The position numbers and the translations under genes are program-made. This document shows, in pieces, positions 8,596-18,168 of a DNA stretch of 64,000 nucleotides (position 1 is its first letter; every line of letters starts with the position of its first letter). A model generated the notes under the pieces. It saw only the letters and a program-made list of their open reading frames with translations, did not search any database and was not told where the DNA came from. The DNA is from Bacteroidales bacterium (GTDB lineage Bacteria; Bacteroidota; Bacteroidia; Bacteroidales; UBA932): the NCBI GenBank assembly GCA_024401695.1, contig JAKSKN010000005.1, positions 62,001-126,000 of the forward strand, read 5' to 3'.

Positions 8596-9618
8596 TTATT
8601 GGATCAAAGGCTTGAGTATGGCGGCCAGCTGATCGTTTTCGAGGAGGAAGCCGTCGTGGCCGAACATTGAGTTGATTTCGTAATATTTAGCCCGCTTTAT
8701 GGTCTCTGCGGTGTCCCGCAGCTGTTTTGGAGGGAAAAGCTGGTCAGAGGTTATGCTGATCACCGTGCAATCTGCCTTCACGCTCTCAAGAGCCTTTGTG
8801 ACGCCTCCGCGTCCGCGTCCGACATTCATTGAATCGAGGGAGTACGTAAGATACCAGTAGCTGTAGGCATCGAAGTTGCGGTTCACGAGCTTCTGGCCCT
8901 GATAGCGCTGGTATGACGCAGCCCTGTCGGCGAAAAGGGTGTCGTCGTCGTTCTCCTGCTGCGTGAAGTTATAGCCTTCGAAGGTTCTGTATGAGATGAG
9001 GGCTATCGAACGGGCGCACTTGAGACCGAGCTCACCACCGTGGATATCCTTGGCTTCCCTGAAGGTAGGGTCTGCAAGGAGGGCCATGCGCTGTGATTCG
9101 TTGAAGGCTGTCATATATGGCGTCCCCCTGACGGCGGTGGCCAGGAACACGGCACGGGATACGACCTCCGGTTCCATTATGACCCATTCAAGGGTCTGGA
9201 AGCCGCCGATCGAAGGGCCTAGCATCAGGTCTATCTTCTCTATTCCCAGATGCTTGCGGACAAGTATGTTGGCATTGACGATGTCGCGGACGCTGGTCCT
9301 CGGGAAATCAAGGAAATAAGGCTTTCCGGTGGCCGGATTGATGGTAGCCGGGCCGCATTTGCCGTAAGGCGAGCAGAGCATGCTGTTGCATACCACATAC
9401 ACCTCGTCCGGATCGAAGAGCTGTCCCTTGCCCACCATTGTAGGCCACCAGTCCTCCGGATTGGAATTGCCGGTGAGGGCGTGGCATATCCACACGACCT
9501 TCTCGCCCGGCTTGTATTCGCGCGGAGAGGTGTGAAAGACGAGAGTCATTTCGTCCAATTTGCCGCCGTCTTCAAAGTAGAACGGCTCGCTGATGTGTAT
9601 TTCGTGTCTCTGCAACAT
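8596..9618 (-). CDS. metX: Homoserine O-acetyltransferase (MetX family)
   Basis: 340 aa alpha/beta-hydrolase acyltransferase. It activates homoserine with an acyl-CoA for methionine synthesis in the cytosol. The nucleophile elbow GPSIGGFQ, the Asp in ITSDQLFPP and the His in MFGHDGFLLE form the expected Ser-Asp-His triad. HALTGNSNPEDWW near the N-terminus is the conserved oxyanion-side segment. It sits directly after metY (2-base gap), which uses its product. MetX enzymes differ in acetyl versus succinyl preference; acetyl is assumed here from the family and the pairing with metY. Confidence 0.95.
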   Translation of the reverse strand: MLQRHEIHISEPFYFEDGGKLDEMTLVFHTSPREYKPGEKVVWICHALTGNSNPEDWWPTMVGKGQLFDPDEVYVVCNSMLCSPYGKCGPATINPATGKPYFLDFPRTSVRDIVNANILVRKHLGIEKIDLMLGPSIGGFQTLEWVIMEPEVVSRAVFLATAVRGTPYMTAFNESQRMALLADPTFREAKDIHGGELGLKCARSIALISYRTFEGYNFTQQENDDDTLFADRAASYQRYQGQKLVNRNFDAYSYWYLTYSLDSMNVGRGRGGVTKALESVKADCTVISITSDQLFPPKQLRDTAETIKRAKYYEINSMFGHDGFLLENDQLAAILKPLIQ

Positions 9619-9620
9619 TA

Positions 9621-10907
9621 TTATTTCGCTGCTTGAAGTGCTTGTCTGATGTCTTCGATGATGTCGTCAGGGTCTTCAAGACCGACGCTGAAGCGCAGCT
9701 GTGACGGGTCGATGCCGCCTGCGCGCAGTTCATCGTCGTTCAGCTGACGGTGTGTGTGCATTGCCGGGTGAAGGATGCAGGTGTAGCAGTCTGCCACGTG
9801 GGTCTCGATGGTGGCAAGCTTGAGCTGGTTCATGAAACGGCCTACGTATGACTTGTCGCCATTGAGGCAGAATGCCATCACGCCGCAGGTGCCTTCAGGA
9901 AGGTACTTCTGCTGGAGTCCGTGCTCTGCACTGCTTTCAAGCTCGGGGAAGTTCACCCACTTGACTTCCGGCTGCTGCTCAAGCCATCTCGCGATTTTGA
10001 GGGCGCTGCTGTTGTGGCGTCTCACGCGGACATCGAGGGTCTGCAGGCCAAGGCCGAGATAGAATGCATTCTGAGGGCTCTGGATGCAGCCGAAGTCGCG
10101 CATAAGCTGGCTTGTGGCCTTCGTGATGTAGGCAAGCTTGCCGAATTTCTTTGTATATGTGATTCCGTGGTAAGTCGGGTCAGGGGTCGTGAGTCCCGGG
10201 AACTTGTCGGCGTGGGCGTCCCAGTCGAAGTTGCCGCTGTCGATGACCGCGCCTCCCACCTGCACGCCCTGTCCATCCATATATTTGGTCGTTGAATGGG
10301 TGACGATGTCGGCGCCCCACTCGAATGGACGGCAGAAAATAGGGGTCGGGAATGTATTGTCGACTATCAGCGGCACGCCGTGGGCGTGTGCGGCCTTGGC
10401 AAAGCGCTCTATGTCAAACACACGCACGCCTGGGTTGGAGAGCGTCTCACCGAACACAAGCTTTGTATTCGGCTTGAAAGCGGCCTCAAGCTCCTCGTCG
10501 GACGCGCTCTGGTCGATGAATGTGACATCGATGCCCATCTTCTTGAAAGTGGCGTTGAAAAGATTGAATGTGCCACCGTAGATACCCGCGACGCTGATCA
10601 TATGGCCGCCGGCTTCGCAGATGTTGAAGCAGGCGAAGAAGTTGGCCGCCTGGCCGGAAGACGTGAGCATACCTGCAACACCGCCTTCGAGGGCTGCGAT
10701 GCGTGAGGCGACGAGGTCGTTCGTAGGGTTCTGCAGGCGGGTATAGAAATAACCGTCAGATTCGAGGTCGAACAGCTTGGTCATCTCCTCGGAGGTGTCG
10801 TACTTGAAAGTTGTGCTCTGGTAGATCGGCATCTGGCGCGGCTGACCGTTCTTTGCCTTGTAGCCTGCCTGGACGCAAAGTGTTCCCTGATGTAATTTGT
10901 TTGCCAT
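9621..10907 (-). CDS. metY: O-acetylhomoserine sulfhydrylase (aminocarboxypropyltransferase)
   Basis: 428 aa, usual for this PLP enzyme, which makes homocysteine (or methionine) from O-acetylhomoserine and sulfide. The Cys/Met-metabolism PLP fold is clear: TRLQNPTNDLVASRIAALEGG, then THSTTKYMDGQG with the PLP lysine, and a C-terminal RFSVGLEDPDDIIEDI. The frame stays open up to 10958, but the ATG at 10907 (MANKLHQGTLCVQAGYK) is preferred because it follows the upstream stop by one base and matches the family N-terminus. It lies between an aminotransferase gene and metX in the long operon. Confidence 0.95.
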   Translation of the reverse strand: MANKLHQGTLCVQAGYKAKNGQPRQMPIYQSTTFKYDTSEEMTKLFDLESDGYFYTRLQNPTNDLVASRIAALEGGVAGMLTSSGQAANFFACFNICEAGGHMISVAGIYGGTFNLFNATFKKMGIDVTFIDQSASDEELEAAFKPNTKLVFGETLSNPGVRVFDIERFAKAAHAHGVPLIVDNTFPTPIFCRPFEWGADIVTHSTTKYMDGQGVQVGGAVIDSGNFDWDAHADKFPGLTTPDPTYHGITYTKKFGKLAYITKATSQLMRDFGCIQSPQNAFYLGLGLQTLDVRVRRHNSSALKIARWLEQQPEVKWVNFPELESSAEHGLQQKYLPEGTCGVMAFCLNGDKSYVGRFMNQLKLATIETHVADCYTCILHPAMHTHRQLNDDELRAGGIDPSQLRFSVGLEDPDDIIEDIRQALQAAK

Positions 10908-10908
10908 A

Positions 10909-12222
10909 TTATTTCTTATGATCAGCCTCGAAGGCAGCCATCCGCTCGTCGAGGACATCGTACAATTCTTCGCGCATACGGCTTACACAAGCGCGTACGC
11001 CATTTTTCTCACTGCCGGTAGTGCTCAGGCAGATGCTGCTGACTCCATAGTGCATAAGCTCCACCACGAGCTCTTCGCCCGTCAGCCCTTCATAGCCGAG
11101 GGTGAAGAAGAACCCGTCGCCGACCTTGTCGGTGACATCCCTGTCGTACACGATGTCAAAGCCGTGACGGCAGAAGATATCCTTCATCCTGTGCGCGCGC
11201 CTTTCGTACTCGCGCGTATCCTCCACAAAGTTAATGGTTCCTTCGCAGGAAAGGTTCAGCATCTCTGCATATCCGTACTGTGTGGTGGCGGTGCAGCCGC
11301 TGGTTATCATATACAGTATCGAGGCCGTGAGGGTCACGCCGAACACTCCGGCATCGTGATATCTCTCTGCAAGCGCCGGATACTGCCTGTCGTAAAGCTT
11401 GTCGCTGATGCAGCAGAGTGCAATGCGCTGCCCGGCATAGCTGAATATCTTGGAAGCCGACAGCATAAGGATATAGTTGTCGGTATATCTGGCTACGGTT
11501 GGAAGATACGGGGCCTCGAAAGGATGGCTCAGGTCGTGGCGGTAGTCCATGCAGAAATATGCAAGGTCTTCCATCACGACTGCGTCGTACTTCGTTGCCA
11601 GCCTGCCTATGGTCTCGAGTTCATCCTCCTCCAGGCAGGTCCAGCAAGGGTTGTTAGGATTGGAATAGATGATTGCGGCCACGTCGCCGTCCTTGAGCTC
11701 TTCCTCGAGTTTCGGGCCGAGCTTGGCGGCACCGCGGTACGGATAGATGTCGAACATCTTCCATTCTATCCCGAGTATCCTCAGCTGTGACTTCTGGATA
11801 GGGAATCCCGGGTCGATGAACAGAACCTTGTCCTTGCCCGGAATACGCTGGGTGCAGGCAATGAAAGAGCCGAACGAAGCGGCGACAGACCCTGTCGTAG
11901 GCACGCAGGAACGCGGAGTGACATCCACGTCGATGAATGCCTTGATGAAGCGCGATGCCGCATCCTTGAGCTCTGGGACACCCGCGGCTGCGGGATACTG
12001 TGAGCCTATGCCTGAATCAAGAGCCTTCTTTTCGGCTTCAACTCCATATTTGTTGATCGGCAGGCCCGGTGACCCCTGATCCATACGGATGAAAGGGATG
12101 CCGGTCTTCTTCTCGAGGTATTGTGCCACGAGAAGGACCTCCCCTATGGTTGCGTTCGAAAGATCCGCAACGCTGCAGGCCTTGCAGGCTTCTGTTACGA
12201 GAACGTCGTTGAAAATCTTCAT
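10909..12222 (-). CDS. Class I/II PLP-dependent aminotransferase, substrate unknown
   Basis: 437 aa fold-type I aminotransferase. Visible: the substrate-side segment MDQGSPGLPI, QYPAAAGVPELK, the PLP-ring region YSNPNNPCW, MEDLAYFCMDYR, and the Schiff-base lysine in SASKIFSYAGQRIAL. The N-terminus (MKIFNDVLVTEACKACSVAD) is unlike standard AspC or IlvE. It is flanked by leuB and metY, so transamination of a branched-chain 2-oxoacid, of methionine/4-methylthio-2-oxobutyrate or of aspartate would all suit the context. The fold is certain and the substrate is inference. It is separated from leuB by three bases. Confidence 0.85.
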   Translation of the reverse strand: MKIFNDVLVTEACKACSVADLSNATIGEVLLVAQYLEKKTGIPFIRMDQGSPGLPINKYGVEAEKKALDSGIGSQYPAAAGVPELKDAASRFIKAFIDVDVTPRSCVPTTGSVAASFGSFIACTQRIPGKDKVLFIDPGFPIQKSQLRILGIEWKMFDIYPYRGAAKLGPKLEEELKDGDVAAIIYSNPNNPCWTCLEEDELETIGRLATKYDAVVMEDLAYFCMDYRHDLSHPFEAPYLPTVARYTDNYILMLSASKIFSYAGQRIALCCISDKLYDRQYPALAERYHDAGVFGVTLTASILYMITSGCTATTQYGYAEMLNLSCEGTINFVEDTREYERRAHRMKDIFCRHGFDIVYDRDVTDKVGDGFFFTLGYEGLTGEELVVELMHYGVSSICLSTTGSEKNGVRACVSRMREELYDVLDERMAAFEADHKK

Positions 12223-12225
12223 CGG

Positions 12226-13281
12226 TTACCTTGCAATATAGTTTGCCACCCAGTCACCGACCTCTGAAGTGCTCTGTGAACCACCGAGATCCTCTGTAGT
12301 GTATCCTGCGACGATAGATGCGGTAACCGCCTCGCGGATGACCCTGCCTTCCTCCATAAGTCCGAAGGCGTATTCGAACATCATTGCGGCTGAAAGTATG
12401 GTGGCGAGCGGGTTTGCGATATTCTTGCCCGCTGCCTGCGGATAAGAGCCGTGGATAGGCTCGAACACGCCGGTGTGCTCACCTATGGATGCACTGGCAA
12501 GAAGGCCCATCGAACCTGAGATGCAGCTTGCCTCGTCGGTGAGGATGTCTCCGAAGGTGTTTTCGGTCACAAGGACATCGAAGAACTTCGGGCCGGTGAT
12601 GAGTTTCATCGCGGCGTTGTCGACATACATATAGTCGGTGGTGACCTCAGGGTATTCCGGAGCCATCTCCTGCCCTATCTGGCGCCAGAGCCTTGATGAC
12701 TCGAGCACGTTTGCCTTGTCCACGATTGTCAGATGCCTGCCACGGCGCATCGCATACTCGTATGCAAGCTTGAGGATGCGCTCGATCTCATATCTGTGGT
12801 AAAGATTGGTATCGAAAGCCGTGTCACCACTGTCCCTGCGGCCCTTCTCGCCGAAATACATACCTCCGGTGAGTTCCCGGACGCAGAGAAAATCGGCTCC
12901 GTCGACAAGGTCCTCCTTGAGGGGGCTCTTGTGGACGAGCGAGCTGTATGTCTCAACAGGGCGCAGATTGGCGAAAAGGCCGAGCTGCTTGCGCATTGCG
13001 AGAAGACCGGTCTCAGGACGCTCCTTGGCTGTAGGGTCGTTGTCGTATTTAGGGTCGCCCACCGCTCCGAAGAGGACGGCGTCGCTCTCCATACAAATCT
13101 TATGGGTGGATTCAGGATATGCCTTGCCGAATTCGTCGATCGCGCAGGCGCCAACCTTCGCAAAGGTATACTCCACTTCGTGACCGAAACGCTTGCAGAC
13201 GGCGTCCACAACCTTCACGGCCTGTTCAACCACTTCCGGGCCTATGCCGTCTCCCGGCAACTTGGCTATCTTCAGTCTCAT
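12226..13281 (-). CDS. leuB: 3-isopropylmalate dehydrogenase
   Basis: 351 aa, standard length. It oxidises and decarboxylates 3-isopropylmalate with NAD+ in leucine synthesis. The isocitrate/isopropylmalate dehydrogenase signatures are visible: [28 protein letters not shown], the catalytic Lys in [15 protein letters not shown], the metal-binding Asp-rich [12 protein letters not shown] and the NAD site [18 protein letters not shown]. The ATG at 13281 overlaps the stop of the upstream leuA-family gene in an ATGA arrangement. Confidence 0.97.
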   Translation of the reverse strand: MRLKIAKLPGDGIGPEVVEQAVKVVDAVCKRFGHEVEYTFAKVGACAIDEFGKAYPESTHKICMESDAVLFGAVGDPKYDNDPTAKERPETGLLAMRKQLGLFANLRPVETYSSLVHKSPLKEDLVDGADFLCVRELTGGMYFGEKGRRDSGDTAFDTNLYHRYEIERILKLAYEYAMRRGRHLTIVDKANVLESSRLWRQIGQEMAPEYPEVTTDYMYVDNAAMKLITGPKFFDVLVTENTFGDILTDEASCISGSMGLLASASIGEHTGVFEPIHGSYPQAAGKNIANPLATILSAAMMFEYAFGLMEEGRVIREAVTASIVAGYTTEDLGGSQSTSEVGDWVANYIAR

Positions 13282-14810
13282 ATATTCAGATTTTCAATGA
13301 TGTTCAACATTTTGACGGTCGCCTTGATGGCGGCTTCAGTCTGGTCGGAATCGATGCCGCGGGTCTTGAACTCGTAACCGTCGCTGTTCCAGAAGATGGT
13401 GGTGGCGACGAGTGCATCGGTCTTTCCTCCAGGAGGGATGGTTACCTGATAGTCCGTGAGCACTGGGTGTTTCTTGCCGAGCTTGTCGTAGATTTTCCAG
13501 AGCGCGTTCATGAATGCGTTGTACTGGCCGTCTCCGATGGCGGAAGCCTCATACTCCTTGCCGGCGATGCTCACCTTGATCATGGCAACAGGCCTCATCC
13601 CGTGAGACAGCTGAAGGGAATAGTTCAGCACGTGAATGCTGTCCGGGGCCTCAATATGGCCGCTCTTCAATACGTCTGCGACTATGAACGGAAGGTCTTC
13701 TGCAGCGAGCGCTTCCTTCTTGTCGCCCAATTCCACAACCCTTTGCGTAACTAACTTTACCTGCTCCGGGGTGAGGCTGATGCCCAATTTATCCAGGTTT
13801 TTGATAATGTTCGCCTTGCCGCTCATCTTGCCGAGCGCGTATGTGCGCTCGCGGCCGAAACGCTGCGGGAGCAGTGCATTGGCGTAGAGATTGTCCTTGC
13901 TGTCGCCGTCGGCGTGGATGCCGCTGCTCTGTGTGAAGACGTTCTCTCCGATGACCGGTTCGTTTGAAGGTATGCGTATGCCGGAAATACTCTCGACATA
14001 CTTGCAGACGTGAGTCAGACGGCTCTCGTCTATATTCGTGTGAATCTCTGCCTGATCGTGCAGTGCTGCAACCACGGCGGCGATCGATGCGTTGCCGCAA
14101 CGCTCTCCAAGTCCGTTGACAGTCGTATGGACGCCGTTGAATCCGGCCTTTACCGCGGCAAACGTGTTGGCTACGGCCATTGCATAGTCGTTATGGCCGT
14201 GATAGTCGAAATGAAGGTCCGGGAAGCACTCGCGCATCTTGAGGCACTGTCCGTAGGCCGACCACGGGTTCTGCACGCCGAGAGTGTCCGGCAGCATGAA
14301 ACGCCTGATCGGGAGTTCCTTCAGGGCCTCTATCAGCTTGAAGACATAATCCTGGGAATTTTCGATTCCGTTTGACCAGTCCTCAAGGTAGATATTGGCA
14401 CTGAGTCCCCTCGCCTGCGCCTTGTCAAGGACACGCGCAATGTCGGCGATATGCTCCTGCGGGGTTTTGCGGAGCTGTTTGGAAAGGTGCCTCAGCGAGC
14501 CTTTTGCAAGTATGTTGATGACCTTGCCGCCGCCGTCGGCTATCCAGTCCACGGACAGTCCGTCATCAATGAATCCAAGAGCCTCGACCTTATCGAGGCA
14601 GCCTTTGCCCGCAGCCCATTCGCAGATGCGTCCGAATGCCTCGAATTCACCCTTGGAAACGCGAGTGGATGCCACCTCGATGCGGTCGACGTGCAGTTCG
14701 TCGATCAGCAGTCCGGCGATCGCGAGTTTTTCGCTTACGTTGAAACTGACACCGGCGGTCTGCTCTCCGTCGCGGAGAGTGGTATCCATTATTTCGAATG
14801 AGTTGACCAT
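13278..14810 (-). CDS. 2-isopropylmalate synthase / (R)-citramalate synthase family enzyme
   Basis: 510 aa. The catalytic DRE-TIM barrel is intact: [16 protein letters not shown] with the metal Asp and catalytic Arg, [15 protein letters not shown] (HxHND metal ligands), [12 protein letters not shown] and QSSGIHADG. The C-terminal allosteric domain (about 390-510) includes [20 protein letters not shown] and [11 protein letters not shown]. The frame is open to 14885, but the ATG at 14810 is chosen because it lies one base from the leuD stop and begins [15 protein letters not shown]. The insert-rich CimA/LeuA2-like architecture could mean acetyl-CoA plus either 2-oxoisovalerate (leucine) or pyruvate (citramalate, isoleucine). 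Its place between leuD and leuB favours a leucine-type role, but no threonine deaminase is in the window, so citramalate synthase should be considered. Confidence 0.85.
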   Translation of the reverse strand: MVNSFEIMDTTLRDGEQTAGVSFNVSEKLAIAGLLIDELHVDRIEVASTRVSKGEFEAFGRICEWAAGKGCLDKVEALGFIDDGLSVDWIADGGGKVINILAKGSLRHLSKQLRKTPQEHIADIARVLDKAQARGLSANIYLEDWSNGIENSQDYVFKLIEALKELPIRRFMLPDTLGVQNPWSAYGQCLKMRECFPDLHFDYHGHNDYAMAVANTFAAVKAGFNGVHTTVNGLGERCGNASIAAVVAALHDQAEIHTNIDESRLTHVCKYVESISGIRIPSNEPVIGENVFTQSSGIHADGDSKDNLYANALLPQRFGRERTYALGKMSGKANIIKNLDKLGISLTPEQVKLVTQRVVELGDKKEALAAEDLPFIVADVLKSGHIEAPDSIHVLNYSLQLSHGMRPVAMIKVSIAGKEYEASAIGDGQYNAFMNALWKIYDKLGKKHPVLTDYQVTIPPGGKTDALVATTIFWNSDGYEFKTRGIDSDQTEAAIKATVKMLNIIENLNI

Positions 14811-14811
14811 A

Positions 14812-15408
14812 TTATTCGTGGCTTCTTTCGTATTCTTCGATCTTGTCCTTTTTGCTGAGGAGATAGTCGATATCGTCCAATGCATTCATCAGACAGTATT
14901 TCTTGTATCCGTTCAGTTCAAAATGCTCGCTGCGTCCCGACATAAGGTTGGTGACAGTCTGGTTTGGAACGTCAACCCTGACCTTCATTTTGGGATTGTC
15001 GCAGATGTTGGCGAACAATTCAGACAGGAATACCTCGCTCACGACTACGGGAAGGACGAAATTGTTGAGTTCGTTGTTCTTGTGGATGTCTGCGAAGAAG
15101 CTTGATATGACGACTCTGAAACCGTAGCCTGCGATAGCCCAGGCTGCGTGCTCGCGGCTTGAGCCTGAACCGAAGTTCTTACCTGCGACGAGTATCTCTC
15201 CGCTGAAGCGCTCGTCGTTGAGAGGGAATGCCGGACGCGGATTGCCATTCTCATCGTACCGCCAGTCCCTGAACAGGTTCTCGCCAAAGAACTTTTCGTC
15301 CTTGGTGGTAGCCTTGAGGAAACGGGCCGGAATTATCTGGTCGGTGTCTATGTTTTCTACCGGAATAGGCACGCAGGTGCTCTCTATTATGTCGAATTTC
15401 TGTTTCAT
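14812..15408 (-). CDS. leuD: 3-isopropylmalate dehydratase small subunit
   Basis: 198 aa, normal. It pairs with LeuC to isomerise 2- to 3-isopropylmalate (or citramalate to methylmalate). The swivel-domain signatures are present: [13 protein letters not shown], the substrate-binding loop [17 protein letters not shown] and [10 protein letters not shown]. The ATG at 15408 overlaps the leuC TGA as ATGA, which is consistent with equal production of the two subunits. Confidence 0.97.
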   Translation of the reverse strand: MKQKFDIIESTCVPIPVENIDTDQIIPARFLKATTKDEKFFGENLFRDWRYDENGNPRPAFPLNDERFSGEILVAGKNFGSGSSREHAAWAIAGYGFRVVISSFFADIHKNNELNNFVLPVVVSEVFLSELFANICDNPKMKVRVDVPNQTVTNLMSGRSEHFELNGYKKYCLMNALDDIDYLLSKKDKIEEYERSHE

Positions 15409-16772
15409 AGCAATTCTCTAGGGTCAGTTACAACTCCGGTCACGGCAGCCGCCGCGGCAGTGAGAGGGCTTGCAAGGAAGGTTCTCGAACCCGGTCCCTG
15501 GCGGCCTTCGAAGTTGCGGTTGCTTGTACTTACGGCATATTTGCCCGCAGGGATCTTGTCATCGTTCATAGCAAGACAAGCCGAACAGCCCGGCTGGCGG
15601 ATTTCGAATCCGGCCTCTTCAAGGATCTTGTCAAGGCCTTCATCCTCGATCTGCTTCTTGACTGCCCAGGACCCGGGAACAAGCCAGGCGATAACGCCTT
15701 CAGCCTTCTTCCTGCCCTTTGCAATCGAAGCAAAGGCGCGGAAATCCTCGATGCGGCCGTTGGTGCAGGCGCCGAGGAAAACATAATCCACCTTGTGGCC
15801 GAGAAGACGTTCGCCGTTGGCGAGACCCATATAGGAAAGCGCCTTCTTGCTGCTGCTGGAAGGGATCTTGCCGCCGATAGGCATACCCATTCCCGGATTC
15901 GTCCCATAGGTGATCATAGGCTGCACTTCTGCGGCATTGAACACCACTTCGCGGTCGAACACTGCATCCTTGTCGCTGGAAAGTGTCTTCCAATATGCAA
16001 GAGCCTTGTCCCAGTCTTCTCCCTTAGGAGCGTATTCGCGTCCCTTGAGATAGTTGAAAGTCGTCTCGTCAGGGGCAATGAAGCCGCCGCGGGCACCCAT
16101 CTCGATGGTAAGGTTGCAAAGGGTCAGGCGTCCCTCCATCGTGAGGGAACGGACGGCGGATCCTCTGTATTCGACAAAATATCCGGTTGCACCGCTCGTG
16201 GTAAGCTTCATCATAATGTAGAGGGCCAGGTCCTTTGCTGTCACTCCCCTTCCGAGCTTGCCTTCCACGCGTATGCTCATCGACTTCGGCTTCTGCTGGA
16301 GGATGCACTGCGATGCGAGCACCATCTCGACCTCGGATGTGCCGATGCCGAAGGCTACTGCGCCCATCGCGCCGTGGGTGGATGTGTGGGAGTCCCCGCA
16401 CACTATTGTCATTCCCGGCAGCGAGAGACCCTTCTCCGGACCGACGACGTGGATGATTCCGTTGTTCTTGTCAAGCATTCCATAATGGGTCAGGCCGAAT
16501 TCCTTTGCATTGCGCTCGAGCGCATCCACCTGTGCCTTCGATACAGGATCGGCAATCGGCTTGTCCTGGTCGTGGGTCGGTGTGTTATGGTCCGGCATAC
16601 AGAAGATGCGGTCCGGACGCAGACATTTGATCCCCCTCTCGCGAAGGCCGTCAAATGCCTGAGGGGAAGTCACCTCGTGGCAGTAGAGCCTGTCGATGTA
16701 GAGCTGCTGCGGCCCGTCTTCGACATTCGACACCACGTGCGAATCCCATATCTTATCGAAAAGTGTATTCAT
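15405..16772 (-). CDS. leuC: 3-isopropylmalate dehydratase large subunit
   Basis: 455 aa aconitase-family [4Fe-4S] subunit. Cluster cysteines are visible in LGACTNGR and in GCSACLAMN (C-x2-C). The aconitase motifs [33 protein letters not shown] and the C-terminal [20 protein letters not shown] are intact. It forms the active heterodimer with leuD, which follows with a 4-base overlap. The start ATG lies two bases from the ilvC stop. Confidence 0.97.
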   Translation of the reverse strand: MNTLFDKIWDSHVVSNVEDGPQQLYIDRLYCHEVTSPQAFDGLRERGIKCLRPDRIFCMPDHNTPTHDQDKPIADPVSKAQVDALERNAKEFGLTHYGMLDKNNGIIHVVGPEKGLSLPGMTIVCGDSHTSTHGAMGAVAFGIGTSEVEMVLASQCILQQKPKSMSIRVEGKLGRGVTAKDLALYIMMKLTTSGATGYFVEYRGSAVRSLTMEGRLTLCNLTIEMGARGGFIAPDETTFNYLKGREYAPKGEDWDKALAYWKTLSSDKDAVFDREVVFNAAEVQPMITYGTNPGMGMPIGGKIPSSSSKKALSYMGLANGERLLGHKVDYVFLGACTNGRIEDFRAFASIAKGRKKAEGVIAWLVPGSWAVKKQIEDEGLDKILEEAGFEIRQPGCSACLAMNDDKIPAGKYAVSTSNRNFEGRQGPGSRTFLASPLTAAAAAVTGVVTDPRELL

Positions 16773-16774
16773 TA

Positions 16775-17824
16775 TTATTTCTTTGCGTTTTCAGGACGGA
16801 GTGCACGTACTGTGACGGCAGTGCGCCACATCTCGCTTTCACGGAGAGCCTTGAGCTCTTTCTCGAGACCTTCACGATAGTCAGGCTTGCTGTTGGCATC
16901 GATTGATATCTGAGCCTCGTTGCCGCACTTTACGCTTGCGTAGAGCTTCTGTACCACAGGCTTGATGGCATCGTGGAACGGACCCATCCAGTCGAGGGCG
17001 CCGCGCTGGGCTGTCGTTGAACAGTTGGCGTACATCCAGTCCATACCCTTTGCTGCGAACAGAGGCATAAGTGACTGGGTAAGCTCCTCAACTGTCTCGT
17101 TGAATGCTTCGCTTGGAGAGTGGCCGTTCTCACGGAGAACTTCGTACTGGGCTGAAAGAAGGCCCTGGATGGCACCCATAAGGGATCCGCGCTCGCCTGT
17201 GAGGTCGGAAGTGGCCTCGCGCTGGAAGGTGGTCTCGAAGAGGTAGCCGGAGCCGATACCAATGCCGAGGGCGATTGTATTCTGCATAGCCTTGCCGGAT
17301 ACATCCTGATATACTGCGTATGATGAATTGATGCCGCGGCCCTCGAGGTAGAGTGAACGTACAGTGGCACCTGAGCCCTTAGGGGCTACCATTATCACGT
17401 CGATGTCCTTAGGAGGGACGCAGCCTGTGCGGTCGCTCCAGGTGATTGCGAAACCGTGTGAGAAATAGAGGGTCTTGCCTGCTGTGAGGTATGGTTTCAT
17501 CTTCGGCCAGACTGACATCACTGCTGCGTCTGAAAGGAGGCACATTATGATGTCACCCTTCTCACAGGCCTCTTCGATGCCGAACAGTGTCTGTCCCGGC
17601 ACCCAACCGTCATTGACAGCCTTGTCAAAGGTCTTGCCTGCACGCTGGCCGACGATGACCTTGAAGCCGTTGTCGCGAAGATTGAGCGACTGGCCCGGGC
17701 CCTGAACGCCATAGCCGATCACTGCGATAGTCTTGTCCTTAAGTGTCTCACGAGCCATCTCGAGAGTAAATTCTTCGCGGGTTACTACGTTTTCTTCAAC
17801 TCCGCCAAAATTCATCTTTGCCAT
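16775..17824 (-). CDS. ilvC: Ketol-acid reductoisomerase
   Basis: 349 aa class I-length KARI. It converts acetolactate or acetohydroxybutyrate to the dihydroxy acid with NAD(P)H and Mg. The Rossmann segment is [20 protein letters not shown], followed by [11 protein letters not shown], whose Arg and Lys suggest NADPH use. The helical knotted domain contains [16 protein letters not shown] with Asp/Glu metal ligands and a C-terminal ETVEELTQ. A 26-base gap separates it from ilvN. It is the fourth gene from the operon promoter. Confidence 0.97.
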   Translation of the reverse strand: MAKMNFGGVEENVVTREEFTLEMARETLKDKTIAVIGYGVQGPGQSLNLRDNGFKVIVGQRAGKTFDKAVNDGWVPGQTLFGIEEACEKGDIIMCLLSDAAVMSVWPKMKPYLTAGKTLYFSHGFAITWSDRTGCVPPKDIDVIMVAPKGSGATVRSLYLEGRGINSSYAVYQDVSGKAMQNTIALGIGIGSGYLFETTFQREATSDLTGERGSLMGAIQGLLSAQYEVLRENGHSPSEAFNETVEELTQSLMPLFAAKGMDWMYANCSTTAQRGALDWMGPFHDAIKPVVQKLYASVKCGNEAQISIDANSKPDYREGLEKELKALRESEMWRTAVTVRALRPENAKK

Positions 17825-17850
17825 AACAATTGAATTTTAATGAATGTTTA

Positions 17851-18168
17851 TTATCTGTTGTTTCTTTCTCTTTCTTCAAGGAATGCGATGACAATGTCAC
17901 GCTCTCTGTCCGATCTCTCATTGTCGATCTCATAGAAGGCCTTCACCACGTCCACTTTCTTTTCAATCTGCTGTACAGCTGCCCTGCAGAGGGTTTCCGT
18001 GGTTCTTGTGGTGATCTTGAACTTGTGGATGCCGTTGATCCTGGACGGATAGACGAGCAGTTTTTCGATATTCATGCTGCGTCTCGTGAAGATGCCGGCT
18101 ATGGAACTGAGGAGACCAACCTGATTCTCGGTATAAGCCGTTATTTCAAAAAGTTTCTCATTTTCCAT
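17851..18168 (-). CDS. ilvN: Acetolactate synthase regulatory subunit, short ACT-domain form
   Basis: 105 aa. It binds the catalytic subunit and confers valine feedback. The N-terminal ACT fold is recognisable: LFEITAYTENQVGLLSSIAGIFTRRSMNIEKLLVYPS, with conserved Gly and Asn at the effector site. It ends after about 100 residues, so the second C-terminal domain found in ~160-190 aa IlvH proteins is missing, comparable in size to the short enterobacterial IlvN. The ATG at 18168 is preferred over a TTG at 18174; either overlaps ilvB (11 or 17 bases). The C-terminal tail, rich in charged residues (DNERSDRERDIVIAF), is unusual. Confidence 0.9.
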   Translation of the reverse strand: MENEKLFEITAYTENQVGLLSSIAGIFTRRSMNIEKLLVYPSRINGIHKFKITTRTTETLCRAAVQQIEKKVDVVKAFYEIDNERSDRERDIVIAFLEERERNNR

